DNA from: Alteromonas salexigens
Lineage (GTDB): Bacteria; Pseudomonadota; Gammaproteobacteria; Enterobacterales; Alteromonadaceae
DNA: 64,000 nucleotides
NCBI RefSeq assembly: GCF_025628895.1
Contig: NZ_JAOTJC010000006.1
Span: 45,495 to 109,494, forward strand
Direction of reading: 5' to 3'
Shown here piece after piece: positions 46,557-56,082 of this stretch. Under the pieces are notes generated by a model that worked only from the letters and a program-made list of their open reading frames with translations, was not told where the DNA came from and ran no database searches. The position numbers and the translations under genes were made by a program. Every line of letters begins with the position of its first letter. Position 1 is the stretch's first letter.

Positions 46557-47291
46557 TTATTTTTTAATTCTGCGACGCACAGCAAGACCCGCCAATCCTA
46601 AACCAAATATCGCTAAAGACGTTGGTTCAGGGACATTAACGTTTCTACACTGAGGCTGGGTTGGATCTGCGACACACGAGTCAACTGCTTGTTGGCCAAC
46701 CCCAAACGAAAAGTTATCCCAGGTAGTGATGCCACCCGGATCTGTACCGCCGACTCTTAGAGATGAGACAAACACGGTCGGGTCAAACACCACGCCAAAG
46801 AATTCACTATGAGTTGTACCAGTAGAAGAACTGAAATTAAAAATAGTCTCAGCGCCCGTATCGGCATCAGTTAAAATCAACTGCATGCCACCACCATCAT
46901 TATCATAAACGTCAAAGGCAACAGCGTTCACAGGGGAGGCAAAGGATACGTCAAAGCTAATCAGTGAAGCGGAGCGTCTATCACCGTAAATAGCCGGCGC
47001 GCTGCCAAGTACATTGGAATTACTAATACGGATATAACTACCATTTCCGGTATTATTATAAACATTTCCGGCAGTGGTGGTAATACCGCTGGTACCGTCA
47101 CCAGTCGCACCGTCAATACCGTCGACGGTAAAAGAATATAAAGACGCTTCCCACGCAGCTCTTGCTTCGGCGCTCGTCATTGTAACGCCGTTATTCAAAA
47201 CGCTAGAGCCTTGAAAGGTAATTATTGCGGCGTTACTGACAGCTGAGGCTGAAAGTGCTAATGCTGCAAACAAAAATTTTATTTTTTTCAT
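46557..47291 (-). CDS. PEP-CTERM sorting domain-containing secreted protein
   Basis: A 244-residue protein with a Sec signal peptide (residues 1-22, ending AVSNA), a Ser/Thr/Gly-rich body (about 23-205) and a C-terminal PEP-CTERM signal: VPEPTSLAIFG (220-230), a hydrophobic helix, then the basic tail RRRIKK. Such signals are cut and the protein processed by an exosortase (EpsH/XrtA), with export to the surface or exopolysaccharide matrix. A short Cys pair (DSCVADPTQPQC) precedes the signal. No exosortase is in the window. The ATG at 47291 has AGGA upstream. It is flanked by two TorF-type genes and preceded by a sigma54-type promoter. Confidence 0.9.
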   Translation of the reverse strand: MKKIKFLFAALALSASAVSNAAIITFQGSSVLNNGVTMTSAEARAAWEASLYSFTVDGIDGATGDGTSGITTTAGNVYNNTGNGSYIRISNSNVLGSAPAIYGDRRSASLISFDVSFASPVNAVAFDVYDNDGGGMQLILTDADTGAETIFNFSSSTGTTHSEFFGVVFDPTVFVSSLRVGGTDPGGITTWDNFSFGVGQQAVDSCVADPTQPQCRNVNVPEPTSLAIFGLGLAGLAVRRRIKK

Positions 47292-47346
47292 AGTTTTCCT
47301 CAGTTTAATTTTACAGTGATCTTCCATAAATCACCGGCTGCTCAGT

Positions 47347-47364
47347 AAGCACTTAGTGTGCCAA
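47347..47364 (-). promoter_or_regulatory. sigma54 (RpoN) promoter of the PEP-CTERM gene
   Basis: On the minus strand TTGGCACACTAAGTGCTT gives GG (-24) and GC (-12) with exactly ten bases between, close to consensus TGGCAC-N5-TTGC with one mismatch (GTGC). The predicted start is about 45 bases before the ATG. RpoN control with a PrsK/PrsR system is established for PEP-CTERM genes in other proteobacteria. Confidence 0.7.
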
Positions 47365-47694
47365 TATATAAATGATTGTTTTTTATATGTATTATTTTGG
47401 TGGAATTCGGAGTTGTAAAATTTACTGACAAATATTGGTGCAATTTTATTCAATCTATATTGTAAACAAAAAAATTAAATATGATGAGTAACGTACCGAT
47501 TAGTAATAGTTGTTGAATTACCGTCTTGAAGGATATGCGCGGTAAATCGGAGACTAAGTAGTTTAAATGGCACTAGTAAGTGGTGAGGTAGGGGTCCAGC
47601 AAGAGAAAAGAAGTGAGCCAGCTTTTTCAGCCGGGAGTGTTCAACGTCCGCACCGGCCGCCCCCTGCAAGCAGGAGCAGCCGGTCTCAAGGGGG
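47365..47694. other. AT-rich intergenic region upstream of the PEP-CTERM gene
   Basis: About 330 bases without a credible ORF. It should contain any activator site for the sigma54 promoter (within 47365-47500) and the 3' end of the second TorF gene. No enhancer palindrome could be assigned with confidence. Confidence 0.4.
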
Positions 47695-48390
47695 TTAAAA
47701 TGAAAATGTGCGGCTTACCGCGACCACTATCCGCTCATCAGCCAGTTCAGAGTCCAGAGTGGTGTTTTCGGCAGCCACTTCAATGGCAAAGCCTTGCCAG
47801 CTGGTCTGCCAGGCAATTTTAACGTGTTGATATGAGGTATCACTGCCTTCCCATGACCATTTGTCGCCATCCAGAGAATTAGAGCTGTCGGCACTGATAC
47901 GCAGCGCATGGTTTTCTGCCAGCGGAATAGTGTGCGCTATTTCAACAATAGTGTGGCCTGCGCCGGTGCCGAAATAGTCCCATGTATACCAGAAATTTGC
48001 TTCCGTGGTGCCGCTGCCCCAGCCATATCCAAACTTGGCATACATCTCTGGATAGTTAAGTTCACTGCTGTCGTCGCCACCGTGATAAGTATAATAAGCA
48101 ATGCCGTAATCCACACTCACAGACTCATCAAGCTGAACAAAATGACCTATGTAGCCGTCCAGTTCCTGGTCTGCGCTGGCGCCGTAGTCCACATTAGAGG
48201 TCCACACCCCGGCATACACACCACCTGAGGCCGCATAATCCAGCGATGCCTGGAGGGCGGGGTCATTATCGGTCTGGCTTACCCCATTAAACATATAGTC
48301 GCTGGCCCCGGTGACGGTTACCGACCAGTTGGCCATGGCACCGGTGGTCCAGCAGGAAAGCAAAGCGAGTGTCATTATTGATTTTTTCAT
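47695..48390 (-). CDS. TorF-family putative porin (Gcw_chp domain), copy 2
   Basis: A 231-residue exported protein, signal peptide residues 1-20 (ending TGAMA). It aligns without large gaps to the copy at 45436-46128: SQTDNDPALQASLDY versus SQTENNPTLQASLDY, GTGAGHTIVEIAHT versus GTGARHTIIEIAHS, SYQHVKIAWQTSWQGF versus SYQHVRLAWLTTWQGF. It ends with the beta-barrel signal VSRTFSF. An outer-membrane channel role is inferred from the family name only; substrate unknown. Confidence 0.87.
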   Translation of the reverse strand: MKKSIMTLALLSCWTTGAMANWSVTVTGASDYMFNGVSQTDNDPALQASLDYAASGGVYAGVWTSNVDYGASADQELDGYIGHFVQLDESVSVDYGIAYYTYHGGDDSSELNYPEMYAKFGYGWGSGTTEANFWYTWDYFGTGAGHTIVEIAHTIPLAENHALRISADSSNSLDGDKWSWEGSDTSYQHVKIAWQTSWQGFAIEVAAENTTLDSELADERIVVAVSRTFSF

Positions 48391-48575
48391 CGAGGGTTCC
48401 TAAGCGTGCTTTTCAGCGTCTTCACATTGAGCCCATCAACTACAAATTAACCGGGACCCGACACTCGTCCTGCCGGGTTCGGTTTATCAAACAGGCGCTT
48501 ACCTATCTTTATATAGCTCATCTTCACGAGTTTCGCGCCTATCAGCACAGTTACGTGAATGAGCTACATGCAAAA

Positions 48576-50240
48576 CTAAATACTCTCCGAGCGTTGTTTG
48601 GTTTCCCAGTCCGAATCAATTGCCACCGGCACGGTTTCCATGGTGAGTGGCGGCTTGCCCAGGATAATATCAGCCGCTTTCTCGGCGACCATAATCGTAG
48701 GGCCATTCAGGTTGCCATTTGGAATGGTCGGAAAGATTGAGGAGTCCACCACGTGCAGGTTCTCGATGCCCCGTACCCGGGTAGTGGAGTCCACCACCGC
48801 CATATCGTCCTCGCCCATTTTGCAGGTGCAGGAGGGGTGGTAGGCGCTTTCCACGGCATCCCGCACAAACGCATCTATATCTTCATCAGACTGAATGTCC
48901 TCGCCGGGTTGGATCTCTTTACCGCGATACTCATCCATAGCAGGCTGATTAATAATTTCCCGTGTCAGCCGCACACAGGCTCTGAATCCTTCAATGTCTT
49001 CCTCATGCTGTAAGTAGTTAAACAGAATGGAGGGCGGCTGTTGCGGATCGGCTGATTTTGCTTTTACCCGACCGCGACTTTTCGGTTTGTTATGGCCAAT
49101 GTGTACCTGAAACCCGTGACCGTCGAAGGCACTTTTACCGTCGTAGCGAATGGCCGCAGGCAAAAAGTGATACTGTAAGTCTGGCCATTTGACCCCGGCT
49201 TTAGAGCGAATAAAGCCGCATGACTCAAAGTGGTTGGTAGCGCCCAGACCGTCTTTAAACAACAGCCAGCGTGCCCCGATTAAGCCCTTGGAAATAAGCC
49301 CCAGTTTGCCGTTCAGTGTGATAGGCTTTTTACAACGGAACTGGAAGTAAAACTCCAGGTGATCCTGCAAATTCTGTCCCACACCTGGCAAATGATGATT
49401 AACCGGCAGGCCGGCTTCCTCCAGATGTTCACGATCTCCTATGCCCGACAGTTGCAGCAGGTGAGGAGAGCCAATGGAGCCGGCACTGAGAATGACTTTG
49501 CGACTCGCTTTAACGTCCACAGTGTCGCCACCTTGCCGGTACTGCACACCTACTGCCTTGTTATCTTCAAGGAGAACTTTGTGGACTTGCACATGGGTAA
49601 GAATCGTGAGGTTATTTCGGGATTTAACCGGATCCAGATAAGCGCGAGCGGTCGAGCAACGCTTGCCACCTTTCACCGTCATATGCATGGGGCCAAACCC
49701 TTCTTGTTGCTTGGCGTTGTAATCATGGGTAATGGGGTAGCCTGCCTGATGGCCTGCATCAATGAAGGCGCGGTATAATGGGTTCTCCATTTCATTACCG
49801 TTGTTCACACCCACAGGGCCATCGTCGCCCCGGTAGGTATCACCACCCAGGTACCAGGATTCGGCGCGTTTGAAATAGGGCAGGCAGGCCTGGTAACCCC
49901 AGCCTTTAGCCCCTTCTTCTTCCCATTCGTTGAAGTCATGGGCGTGACCTCGCACATATACCATGCCGTTAATAGAAGAAGAACCGCCTAACACCTTGCC
50001 GCGTGGGCAATGCATTGTACGGTCGTTCAGGTAAGGCTCGGGGTCGGTGTGAAATTGCCACGCGTACTTGTCGGTGTTCATCGGGATCGAAAGCGCCGTG
50101 GGCATCTGAATAAAAATGCTTTTGTCGCTCCCTCCGGTTTCGAGCAGCAATACTTTATGATCGCTATTCTCGCTGAGCCGGTTAGCCAGCACGCAGCCAG
50201 CTGATCCTGCACCTACAATGATATAATCATAATCTTGCAT
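48576..50240 (-). CDS. betA: choline dehydrogenase
   Basis: A 554-residue GMC-family flavoprotein oxidising choline to betaine aldehyde. The FAD-binding motif is [19 protein letters not shown] (6-24), the GMC signature is [20 protein letters not shown] (about 79-98), and the catalytic HPSCTCKMG is near residue 465. It follows betB by eight bases, so the pair makes glycine betaine as osmoprotectant. The C-terminal stretch after [20 protein letters not shown] is typical of BetA. Neither betI nor a bet transporter lies alongside. Confidence 0.94.
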   Translation of the reverse strand: MQDYDYIIVGAGSAGCVLANRLSENSDHKVLLLETGGSDKSIFIQMPTALSIPMNTDKYAWQFHTDPEPYLNDRTMHCPRGKVLGGSSSINGMVYVRGHAHDFNEWEEEGAKGWGYQACLPYFKRAESWYLGGDTYRGDDGPVGVNNGNEMENPLYRAFIDAGHQAGYPITHDYNAKQQEGFGPMHMTVKGGKRCSTARAYLDPVKSRNNLTILTHVQVHKVLLEDNKAVGVQYRQGGDTVDVKASRKVILSAGSIGSPHLLQLSGIGDREHLEEAGLPVNHHLPGVGQNLQDHLEFYFQFRCKKPITLNGKLGLISKGLIGARWLLFKDGLGATNHFESCGFIRSKAGVKWPDLQYHFLPAAIRYDGKSAFDGHGFQVHIGHNKPKSRGRVKAKSADPQQPPSILFNYLQHEEDIEGFRACVRLTREIINQPAMDEYRGKEIQPGEDIQSDEDIDAFVRDAVESAYHPSCTCKMGEDDMAVVDSTTRVRGIENLHVVDSSIFPTIPNGNLNGPTIMVAEKAADIILGKPPLTMETVPVAIDSDWETKQRSESI

Positions 50241-50248
50241 GGCGTCTC

Positions 50249-51712
50249 CTAAAAGGGGGCTTCCAGTTTATTCATACCCACATACACCGACTTGGTTTGC
50301 GTGTAGTGGTGCAATGTTTCAATGCCATTCTCCCGGCCGACCCCAGAAAGTTTATAACCACCTACTGGCATTTCGGCGGGGGAGGCACCATAACTGTTAA
50401 TCCAGCATATGCCTGCCTGTAATTTGCTCACCACACGGTGGGCCCGGCGAATATCTGTCGTCATTACTCCGGCTGCCAGACCCATAGGTGTGGCATTAGC
50501 ACGTTTGATCACTTCGTTTTCGTCATCAAAGGTAAGCACACTCATAACCGGACCGAATATTTCTTCGCGGCAGATGGTCATATCGTCGGTACAGTCGGTG
50601 AAAACGGTGGCAGCAACAAAATATCCATCAGGCGCAGAATCAGGTTTAATACGCTCGCCACCAATGGCGACAGTGGCGCCTTCTTGTTTGCCCTTTTCAA
50701 TATAGGACATAACTAACTCAAGATGCTCCTCAGAGATAAGTGCACCAAAATTGGTGTCAGGGTCAGTGGGGTCGCCTGCTATTATATTATTGCGGGTGCG
50801 CTCCAGCAGGGAGTCCATGAATTTGTCATAAATACTTTGTTGGACAAACACCCGTGTACAGTTAGTACAAACCTCACCCTGGGTATAGAAGTTTCCGAGC
50901 ATCGCAGCCGAGACCGCTTCCTCGATATCTGCATCCTCGAAAACCAACAGCGGCGACTTGCCGCCCAGCTCCATGGTGACATCTTTCAGCGTCTCCGACG
51001 CACTGCCCATTACCTTGCGCCCCGTGCCGACTTCACCGGTAAATGAGACTTTTTTGATTTGGTCATGACTGGTAAGCCACTGACCCACTTCACCTTCGCC
51101 GTGGACGACATTGAAAACCCCACGCGGGACGCCGGCTTTAATGAATACCCTGGCCAGCTCTACGGCTCCGCGCGGTGTTTCTTCTGAGGGCTTGAATATC
51201 ATGGCGTTACCGGCAGCCAGCGCCGGGCCCGACTTCCAGCAGGCAATCTGTAACGGGTAATTCCAAGCGCCAATGCCGGCGCAGATACCTAAGGGCTCGC
51301 GGCGGGTGTAATAAAAATCACCGTCTACTTCTTGTTGCTGACCCACCTGCGTAGGCGAGAGCGAAGCAAAAAACTCGATGACATCGGCGCCGGTCGCCAC
51401 GTCTACCTCGCTAGCCTCCTGAATGGGCTTACCCGTATCGAGGACTTCAACATTTGCCAGGCTGTCGTTATTTTCACGCAACAGTGCTACCGCACGGTGC
51501 AATATACGCGCACGCTCTTTGGCCGGTGTGGCAGACCACACTGCAAAGCCGCGCCGGGCACTTTCGATAGCTTTTTCACGAACAAACTCGTCGGCCACCT
51601 CGACCTCATAAAGTTGTTCTCCGGTAGCAGGATTGATTACAGCGAATGTCTCACCGCTTTGGTTAGACAGTGGTTCGCCATCAATAAAATTAGTTAACCT
51701 GTCGGCTGTCAT
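50249..51712 (-). CDS. betB: betaine aldehyde dehydrogenase
   Basis: A 487-residue NAD(P)-dependent aldehyde dehydrogenase converting betaine aldehyde to glycine betaine. The catalytic cysteine is in [10 protein letters not shown] (near 286), the general base glutamate in [11 protein letters not shown] (near 252), and the cofactor loop is [12 protein letters not shown]. Length matches E. coli BetB (490). First gene of betBA. Upstream (51713-52003) no betI is present, so control may be by an unlinked regulator or by an osmotic promoter that was not recognised. Confidence 0.94.
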   Translation of the reverse strand: MTADRLTNFIDGEPLSNQSGETFAVINPATGEQLYEVEVADEFVREKAIESARRGFAVWSATPAKERARILHRAVALLRENNDSLANVEVLDTGKPIQEASEVDVATGADVIEFFASLSPTQVGQQQEVDGDFYYTRREPLGICAGIGAWNYPLQIACWKSGPALAAGNAMIFKPSEETPRGAVELARVFIKAGVPRGVFNVVHGEGEVGQWLTSHDQIKKVSFTGEVGTGRKVMGSASETLKDVTMELGGKSPLLVFEDADIEEAVSAAMLGNFYTQGEVCTNCTRVFVQQSIYDKFMDSLLERTRNNIIAGDPTDPDTNFGALISEEHLELVMSYIEKGKQEGATVAIGGERIKPDSAPDGYFVAATVFTDCTDDMTICREEIFGPVMSVLTFDDENEVIKRANATPMGLAAGVMTTDIRRAHRVVSKLQAGICWINSYGASPAEMPVGGYKLSGVGRENGIETLHHYTQTKSVYVGMNKLEAPF

Positions 51713-52003
51713 CGGGATCCCTCTTGTTGTCTGCGCCTGCAGGCAACCCGCAGGCTATTGCATCTTAATCAATAGCATCAATACGGATTTTCGCCATAAA
51801 AAGACCGCTTAACGATAAAAACCTGGCACCCATGAAATGGGTCACCCATAAATCAGCGGAAATCGCCGATATTGTTGTTAAAAACGTCAAATGTCTTACA
51901 AAGGGTCGATTTTAGGTTGCGAAGGCCGCATGCACATGGTTTTATAGCTTCATAATTACAAAAATAGTCGTATTGCTTGCCCGGGCAAGAGGAAGCGCAG
52001 TTT

Positions 52004-53314
52004 ATGAGTCGATTGCACCAGTCACTGGCGACAATTCCGAATCGTTATGCTTTTATTGATCACATAGATAAAAGTGTTTATCAGCATATGCACGTATCGC
52101 TGCTGCTGATTGACGTGGTGCGCTTTTCTGATGTGACTTCCAGTCTTGGTATTAACGTAGGCGATCGTTTTCTTCTGGAAATTGCCAACCGTCTGATCAC
52201 CTTATTCCCTTCCCATGCAGTGCTGGGCCGTATTAGCGGCGACGTATTCGGTATTATGCTGCCGGGTAAGCATACTCCGGCGCAATTGCAGGCGCGCTTC
52301 GAGCATCTTGTCGAGCATTTCAAAACCCCCATGCATTATGACAACCATGCTTTTATTGCCGACTTCAATGTGGGGGTGGCTACCACACCTGTCGAAGGCT
52401 TCAGTCTGACCCGGTTTGTATCCCGCGCCGAAGCCGCCCTCAAGCAGGCCAAGGAAAATAAATACGAGAACCTGTTCATTCTTGGCCAGGAACAAAAAGC
52501 CGATACCGGTCGATCGCTGGCGCTAAAGGCGGATTTAAAACGGGCGCTGTCTCACAACGAACTGGAACTGTACTTTCAGCCCAAGGTAGAACTGTCGAGC
52601 TTGCGCATTGTCGGGGCAGAGTGTCTGCTGCGCTGGAATCATCCCTTAGACGGGGTATTGTTTCCCGGCCCGCTGATTGAGGCCGCGGAGTCTTACAACA
52701 TGATGAATGAACTGGCCTACTGGACCTTCGAGCAGGCGTTCCGCAGTATGGTGAAGCTGGACGAGCAGGGCTTTGATCTCACCCTGTCAGTCAATATATC
52801 ACCCACTCAACTCTACGATTCGAAACTGATCCCCACATTAACGCTGCTAAGTGCAACCTACAATATTGCATTGTCACGGATTGAGCTGGAGCTTACCGAA
52901 GATGTGGCGCTGTCTAATTCATTGATGGCACGGCAACAACTTACCCAGCTGCGGGCACTTGGCGTGGCAATTTCGGTAGACGACTTCGGAAAAGGCTACT
53001 CAAACCTGGCTTATATCCGCGATCTGGACATAAATGCCCTGAAAATTGATAAAACCTTTGTGATGGAGCTGGGCAAAAACGATGTGAACCAGGCGATCAT
53101 CGAGGCCGCCAAAATTATTGGTCATGCTAAAGGCTGTGAAGTCATTGCTGAGGGCATTGAAACGCTGGAGCAGTTGCATCTGCTGCGAGACTTAGGGATC
53201 ACTGTCGGGCAAGGGTACCTGTTTTCCCGCGCAGTTCCTCTGGCTGATTTTACCAGTCTGGCGAGTACCGAAATTACCGTCGGCGACTCCCCCCTGCGTC
53301 GCGCCCTGGGATAA
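52004..53314 (+). CDS. EAL-domain protein with degenerate GGDEF domain
   Basis: A 436-residue cytoplasmic protein. The N-terminal diguanylate-cyclase-like domain (about 25-160) has SGDVF (78-82) where GGDEF should be, so it is probably inactive or a GTP sensor. The EAL domain (about 172-425) has ECL (206-208) with the catalytic glutamate kept, plus VNIS, ELTEDV, VDDFGKGYSNL, LKIDKTFV, VIAEGIET and GQGYLFS. The metal and catalytic residues therefore look intact and c-di-GMP hydrolysis is likely. No membrane or PAS segment. The ATG at 52004 is preferred to a TTG at 51977. Confidence 0.9.
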   Translation: MSRLHQSLATIPNRYAFIDHIDKSVYQHMHVSLLLIDVVRFSDVTSSLGINVGDRFLLEIANRLITLFPSHAVLGRISGDVFGIMLPGKHTPAQLQARFEHLVEHFKTPMHYDNHAFIADFNVGVATTPVEGFSLTRFVSRAEAALKQAKENKYENLFILGQEQKADTGRSLALKADLKRALSHNELELYFQPKVELSSLRIVGAECLLRWNHPLDGVLFPGPLIEAAESYNMMNELAYWTFEQAFRSMVKLDEQGFDLTLSVNISPTQLYDSKLIPTLTLLSATYNIALSRIELELTEDVALSNSLMARQQLTQLRALGVAISVDDFGKGYSNLAYIRDLDINALKIDKTFVMELGKNDVNQAIIEAAKIIGHAKGCEVIAEGIETLEQLHLLRDLGITVGQGYLFSRAVPLADFTSLASTEITVGDSPLRRALG

Positions 53315-53412
53315 GTGCTTCGTTACAGCAAATTCTGCCTTGCGGTGGCAATTTGCGGGCAAGCAGGTAGACTTAGCTGCATTAATTAGCTAACTCAAAA
53401 GGTCATCTACCC

Positions 53413-54453
53413 GTGAATCAACCTGTTGAAAATGGTGAGTTTCTTAAGTTTTCCCGACAGCAGCCTGAGCGCTTTTCCTCGCCGTCGCAATTCTCCCTTT
53501 CTAACGGCACGCAAGTAACCATTACTGCCCCTGGGATTATCAGTTTTGATCCCGGCCAGCAGGCGGCGCAGCCGACTAAACAGATAGTGTATTCCTGCGG
53601 TGTACACGGTAACGAGACCGCCCCCATCGAAATTTGTGATGATTTGGTAAAAGACATCCTCACCGAATCATTACAACTGCGTCACCGGGTCTTGTTTTTA
53701 TTTGGCAACCTGCCCGCCATGGACATTGGTGAACGGTTTGTTGAAGAGAACATGAATCGTCTTTTCAGTGGCGCTCACTCGGAGGGTGAGGGGTGTAACA
53801 ACGCGGAAAGAAAACGGGCCAGACAACTCGAACAGGCGATATGTGACTTTTATGCCGGGGCATCTGACTCAGCGCCCCGCTTTCATTATGATCTGCACAC
53901 CGCCATTCGTGCTTCAAAAAATGAAAAGTTTGCGGTTTATCCCTATCTGCATGATCGTCGTCACAGTCGCGGTCAGTTGGCATTTCTGGCTGCCTGTGGG
54001 GTGAAAACCATTTTACTGTCGGAAAGTGCCACTACCACGTTCAGTTATTATTCATCACACCAGCACCAGGCGCACGCGTTCACAGTTGAGCTGGGCAAAG
54101 TACGCCCGTTTGGCGAAAATGACATGAGTCGTTTCGAGGATGCCCGCCAGGCGCTTACCAGGCTGATAAGCGAAGATGACTATGCGCCCACGGTGGCGTT
54201 GGACGAGCTGGATATTTACCGTGTGAACCAGGTAATAAACAAGCATCACGAAGATTTTAAGCTGCATTTCGAAGACGATACCCCTAACTTTACTGACTTT
54301 GAAAAGGGGGAGGTGTTTGCCTCGGAATCCGGGCGTACTTATCAGGCCGAATATGCCGGCGAGGCCATCGTATTTCCGAATGCCAATGTGGCGTTAGGTC
54401 AGCGGGCGTTACTTACTGTTGTACCTACCACACTGGACAACCCGGATGTTTGA
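53413..54453 (+). CDS. astE: succinylglutamate desuccinylase
   Basis: A 346-residue zinc carboxypeptidase-like enzyme for the last step of the arginine succinyltransferase pathway, releasing glutamate and succinate. Zinc ligands His65 and Glu68 are in HGNETAP, the third is in HYDLHTAIR (near 160), and the catalytic glutamate is in FTVELGKVRPFG (near 220). The start is GTG at 53413. The rest of the ast operon is not beside it. The stop overlaps the HIT gene by eight bases. Confidence 0.92.
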   Translation: MNQPVENGEFLKFSRQQPERFSSPSQFSLSNGTQVTITAPGIISFDPGQQAAQPTKQIVYSCGVHGNETAPIEICDDLVKDILTESLQLRHRVLFLFGNLPAMDIGERFVEENMNRLFSGAHSEGEGCNNAERKRARQLEQAICDFYAGASDSAPRFHYDLHTAIRASKNEKFAVYPYLHDRRHSRGQLAFLAACGVKTILLSESATTTFSYYSSHQHQAHAFTVELGKVRPFGENDMSRFEDARQALTRLISEDDYAPTVALDELDIYRVNQVINKHHEDFKLHFEDDTPNFTDFEKGEVFASESGRTYQAEYAGEAIVFPNANVALGQRALLTVVPTTLDNPDV

Positions 54454-54862
54454 ACTTGATTCACGGCTGCAACAAGATACCTTGCAGGTAGGAGCCTTGC
54501 CCCTGTCAAGGGTATTGCTGATGAACGATAGTCAGTTTCCGTGGGTAATTTTGGTACCCCAGCGCAGCGGAGTGCGCGAAATTATCGAGTTGAACAAGGA
54601 CGACGAAGCACAGCTGTGGCGGGAGTCCCGTCAGGTCAGTGAAGCGCTGCAGAAATTATATTCACCCCATAAACTCAATGTGGCGGCACTGGGAAACGTG
54701 GTCAGTCAACTGCACGTACACCATGTGGCACGATATACACATGACTGTGCCTGGCCTGCGCCAGTATGGGGTAAACAAGCCGCAGTGCCTTACTCTGATA
54801 AAGAAGGGCGCAGTCGCTGTGAGGCGCTGGCAGAACAACTGAATATTGTAACGTCAAAGTAA
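54446..54862 (+). CDS. HIT-family hydrolase
   Basis: A 138-residue histidine-triad nucleotide hydrolase or transferase-like protein. The triad is LHVHHVAR (His90, His92, His93), lacking one of the usual alternations but within family variation. VILVPQRSGVREIIEL resembles the conserved strand before it. The start at 54446 lies inside the last codons of astE (eight-base overlap), so the two are translationally coupled. A similar astE-HIT pairing may occur in relatives. Substrate unknown, probably a dinucleotide or nucleotide adduct. Confidence 0.85.
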   Translation: MFELDSRLQQDTLQVGALPLSRVLLMNDSQFPWVILVPQRSGVREIIELNKDDEAQLWRESRQVSEALQKLYSPHKLNVAALGNVVSQLHVHHVARYTHDCAWPAPVWGKQAAVPYSDKEGRSRCEALAEQLNIVTSK

Positions 54863-54918
54863 CCTCATGGCCGTCATGCCGGCCTCATTAAAGATGAGCA
54901 AAACATAAGGAATAAACG

Positions 54919-55245
54919 ATGATCATCTCTACCACGCCGACCCTGGAAGGCAAAAAAATTGAACAGTATTACGGCATTGTTGTGGGTGAAGCGGTAATGG
55001 GGGCGAATGTATTCAAGGATTTATTTGCCTCTATCCGCGATATTGTAGGCGGCCGCTCCGGCTCCTACGAAGACGAGTTAACCAATGCCCGTAAGCTGGC
55101 ATTTACTGAGCTTGAACACGAAGCCCGTGCCATGGGCGCCAATGCGGTGGTGGGTATCGATCTCGACTATCAGGTCATAGGTGATAAAGGCAGTATGCTA
55201 ATGGTCAGTATTAGTGGTACGGCGGTTAAAACAGTCGACCTTTAA
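54919..55245 (+). CDS. ybjQ: YbjQ/UPF0145 family protein
   Basis: A 108-residue cytoplasmic protein of the DUF74/YbjQ family, which forms pentamers in solved structures and is sometimes called heavy-metal-binding, though the function is not established. Landmarks are [36 protein letters not shown] and [18 protein letters not shown] precedes the ATG. It is convergent with the DUF2897 gene 13 bases downstream. Confidence 0.92.
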   Translation: MIISTTPTLEGKKIEQYYGIVVGEAVMGANVFKDLFASIRDIVGGRSGSYEDELTNARKLAFTELEHEARAMGANAVVGIDLDYQVIGDKGSMLMVSISGTAVKTVDL

Positions 55246-55258
55246 TCCCGGACAGCGG

Positions 55259-55411
55259 TTACCAGCCGCTGTCGTCGTCTTTATCTGAATTGTCTTTCGG
55301 CTTGAAATCTTTTGGTAGCCGAAATTTTCCGCTATGTCTGAGCAGTAAAATATTGCCGACAATAACGGCCAGCACCAACACAATAATTAACGTAACCCAA
55401 CCCATACTCAT
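55259..55411 (-). CDS. DUF2897-like small membrane protein
   Basis: A 50-residue protein. One membrane helix (about residues 4-24: GWVTLIIVLVLAVIVGNILL) is followed by a basic then acidic tail (KFRLPKDFKPKD, DKDDDSGW). The pattern and the neighbourhood fit the DUF2897 family of Shewanella/Vibrio-type bacteria. Its ATG overlaps the stop of the M15 peptidase gene as ATGA, showing translational coupling. The gene's end contains an inverted repeat (GACAGCGG/CCGCTGTC) that could act as a 3' hairpin. Confidence 0.75.
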   Translation of the reverse strand: MSMGWVTLIIVLVLAVIVGNILLLRHSGKFRLPKDFKPKDNSDKDDDSGW

Positions 55412-56082
55412 GGTATTCCCTTATTCAGTACATATCGGGGATAAAACGCCGATAGTGACTGTAACAATGCGGCCTTTCCGGCAAGGTCAGCCGCGTGAAT
55501 AGCTTGCTCCAGCGCAGCCTGATTGCGGAGCTGTTCAAAACCTGTCGCTGTTGCACGATGGCTGAGGTGCCAGCGTTCAGTGGCGACACCGCCTGTAAAG
55601 CGGTTAAACGGTCGATAAAAACCAAATTCGCCAGCATGTATATCGAGCCAGTGTGAGAGGGGAGCGCATGGGCCGTCATCGCGGTATTCACTGTCTACCA
55701 GCTCAAAGGGCTGTCCCCAGGCCTTCACCCGTTGCCGGTCATAGACATCTATGTCGGTACCCCAGTGATGCCGGCTACCACCGGGCATGGCTGACCAGGT
55801 AAGTATAGCAACAAGCTTGTCATTATCGCTGAGTTCAGCAAAGTTCAATGGTTGACCGCTGGCGTCGTAAAGCGTGGTTCCACCTCGCCATTTGCGGTTC
55901 CAGATCGCCACCTGCCGGTCAAAACTGCGGTATGCTGATACCAGCTGGCAGTCTATGCCATCGGCGCTGGCCGCATCCTGCATCGATAAAAATGCGGCCA
56001 GCACATCAGGATGCAGACGATGTCCGTTACCCGCGTCTGCCAGGTAACGATTGTCCTGTCCCAGCCAGTCGTTATTGGTCAT
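55408..56082 (-). CDS. M15-family D-alanyl-D-alanine carboxypeptidase-like peptidase
   Basis: A 224-residue zinc peptidase of the VanY/M15B type. Zinc ligands are in [11 protein letters not shown] (His and Asp near 104-111) and ERWHLSHR (WH near 169-170), and SAYRSFDRQ is the conserved family block. No signal peptide is evident from the chosen start, so the enzyme may be cytoplasmic and act on recycled peptides, or the export signal is unrecognised. It overlaps dapE by 11 bases upstream and the DUF2897 gene by four bases downstream. Confidence 0.87.
   Translation of the reverse strand: MTNNDWLGQDNRYLADAGNGHRLHPDVLAAFLSMQDAASADGIDCQLVSAYRSFDRQVAIWNRKWRGGTTLYDASGQPLNFAELSDNDKLVAILTWSAMPGGSRHHWGTDIDVYDRQRVKAWGQPFELVDSEYRDDGPCAPLSHWLDIHAGEFGFYRPFNRFTGGVATERWHLSHRATATGFEQLRNQAALEQAIHAADLAGKAALLQSLSAFYPRYVLNKGIP

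Noticed and set aside
48369..48740. Plus-strand ORF spanning the TorF leader and betA 3' end
   Set aside because: It is antisense to two well-supported genes at its ends and encodes nothing recognisable.
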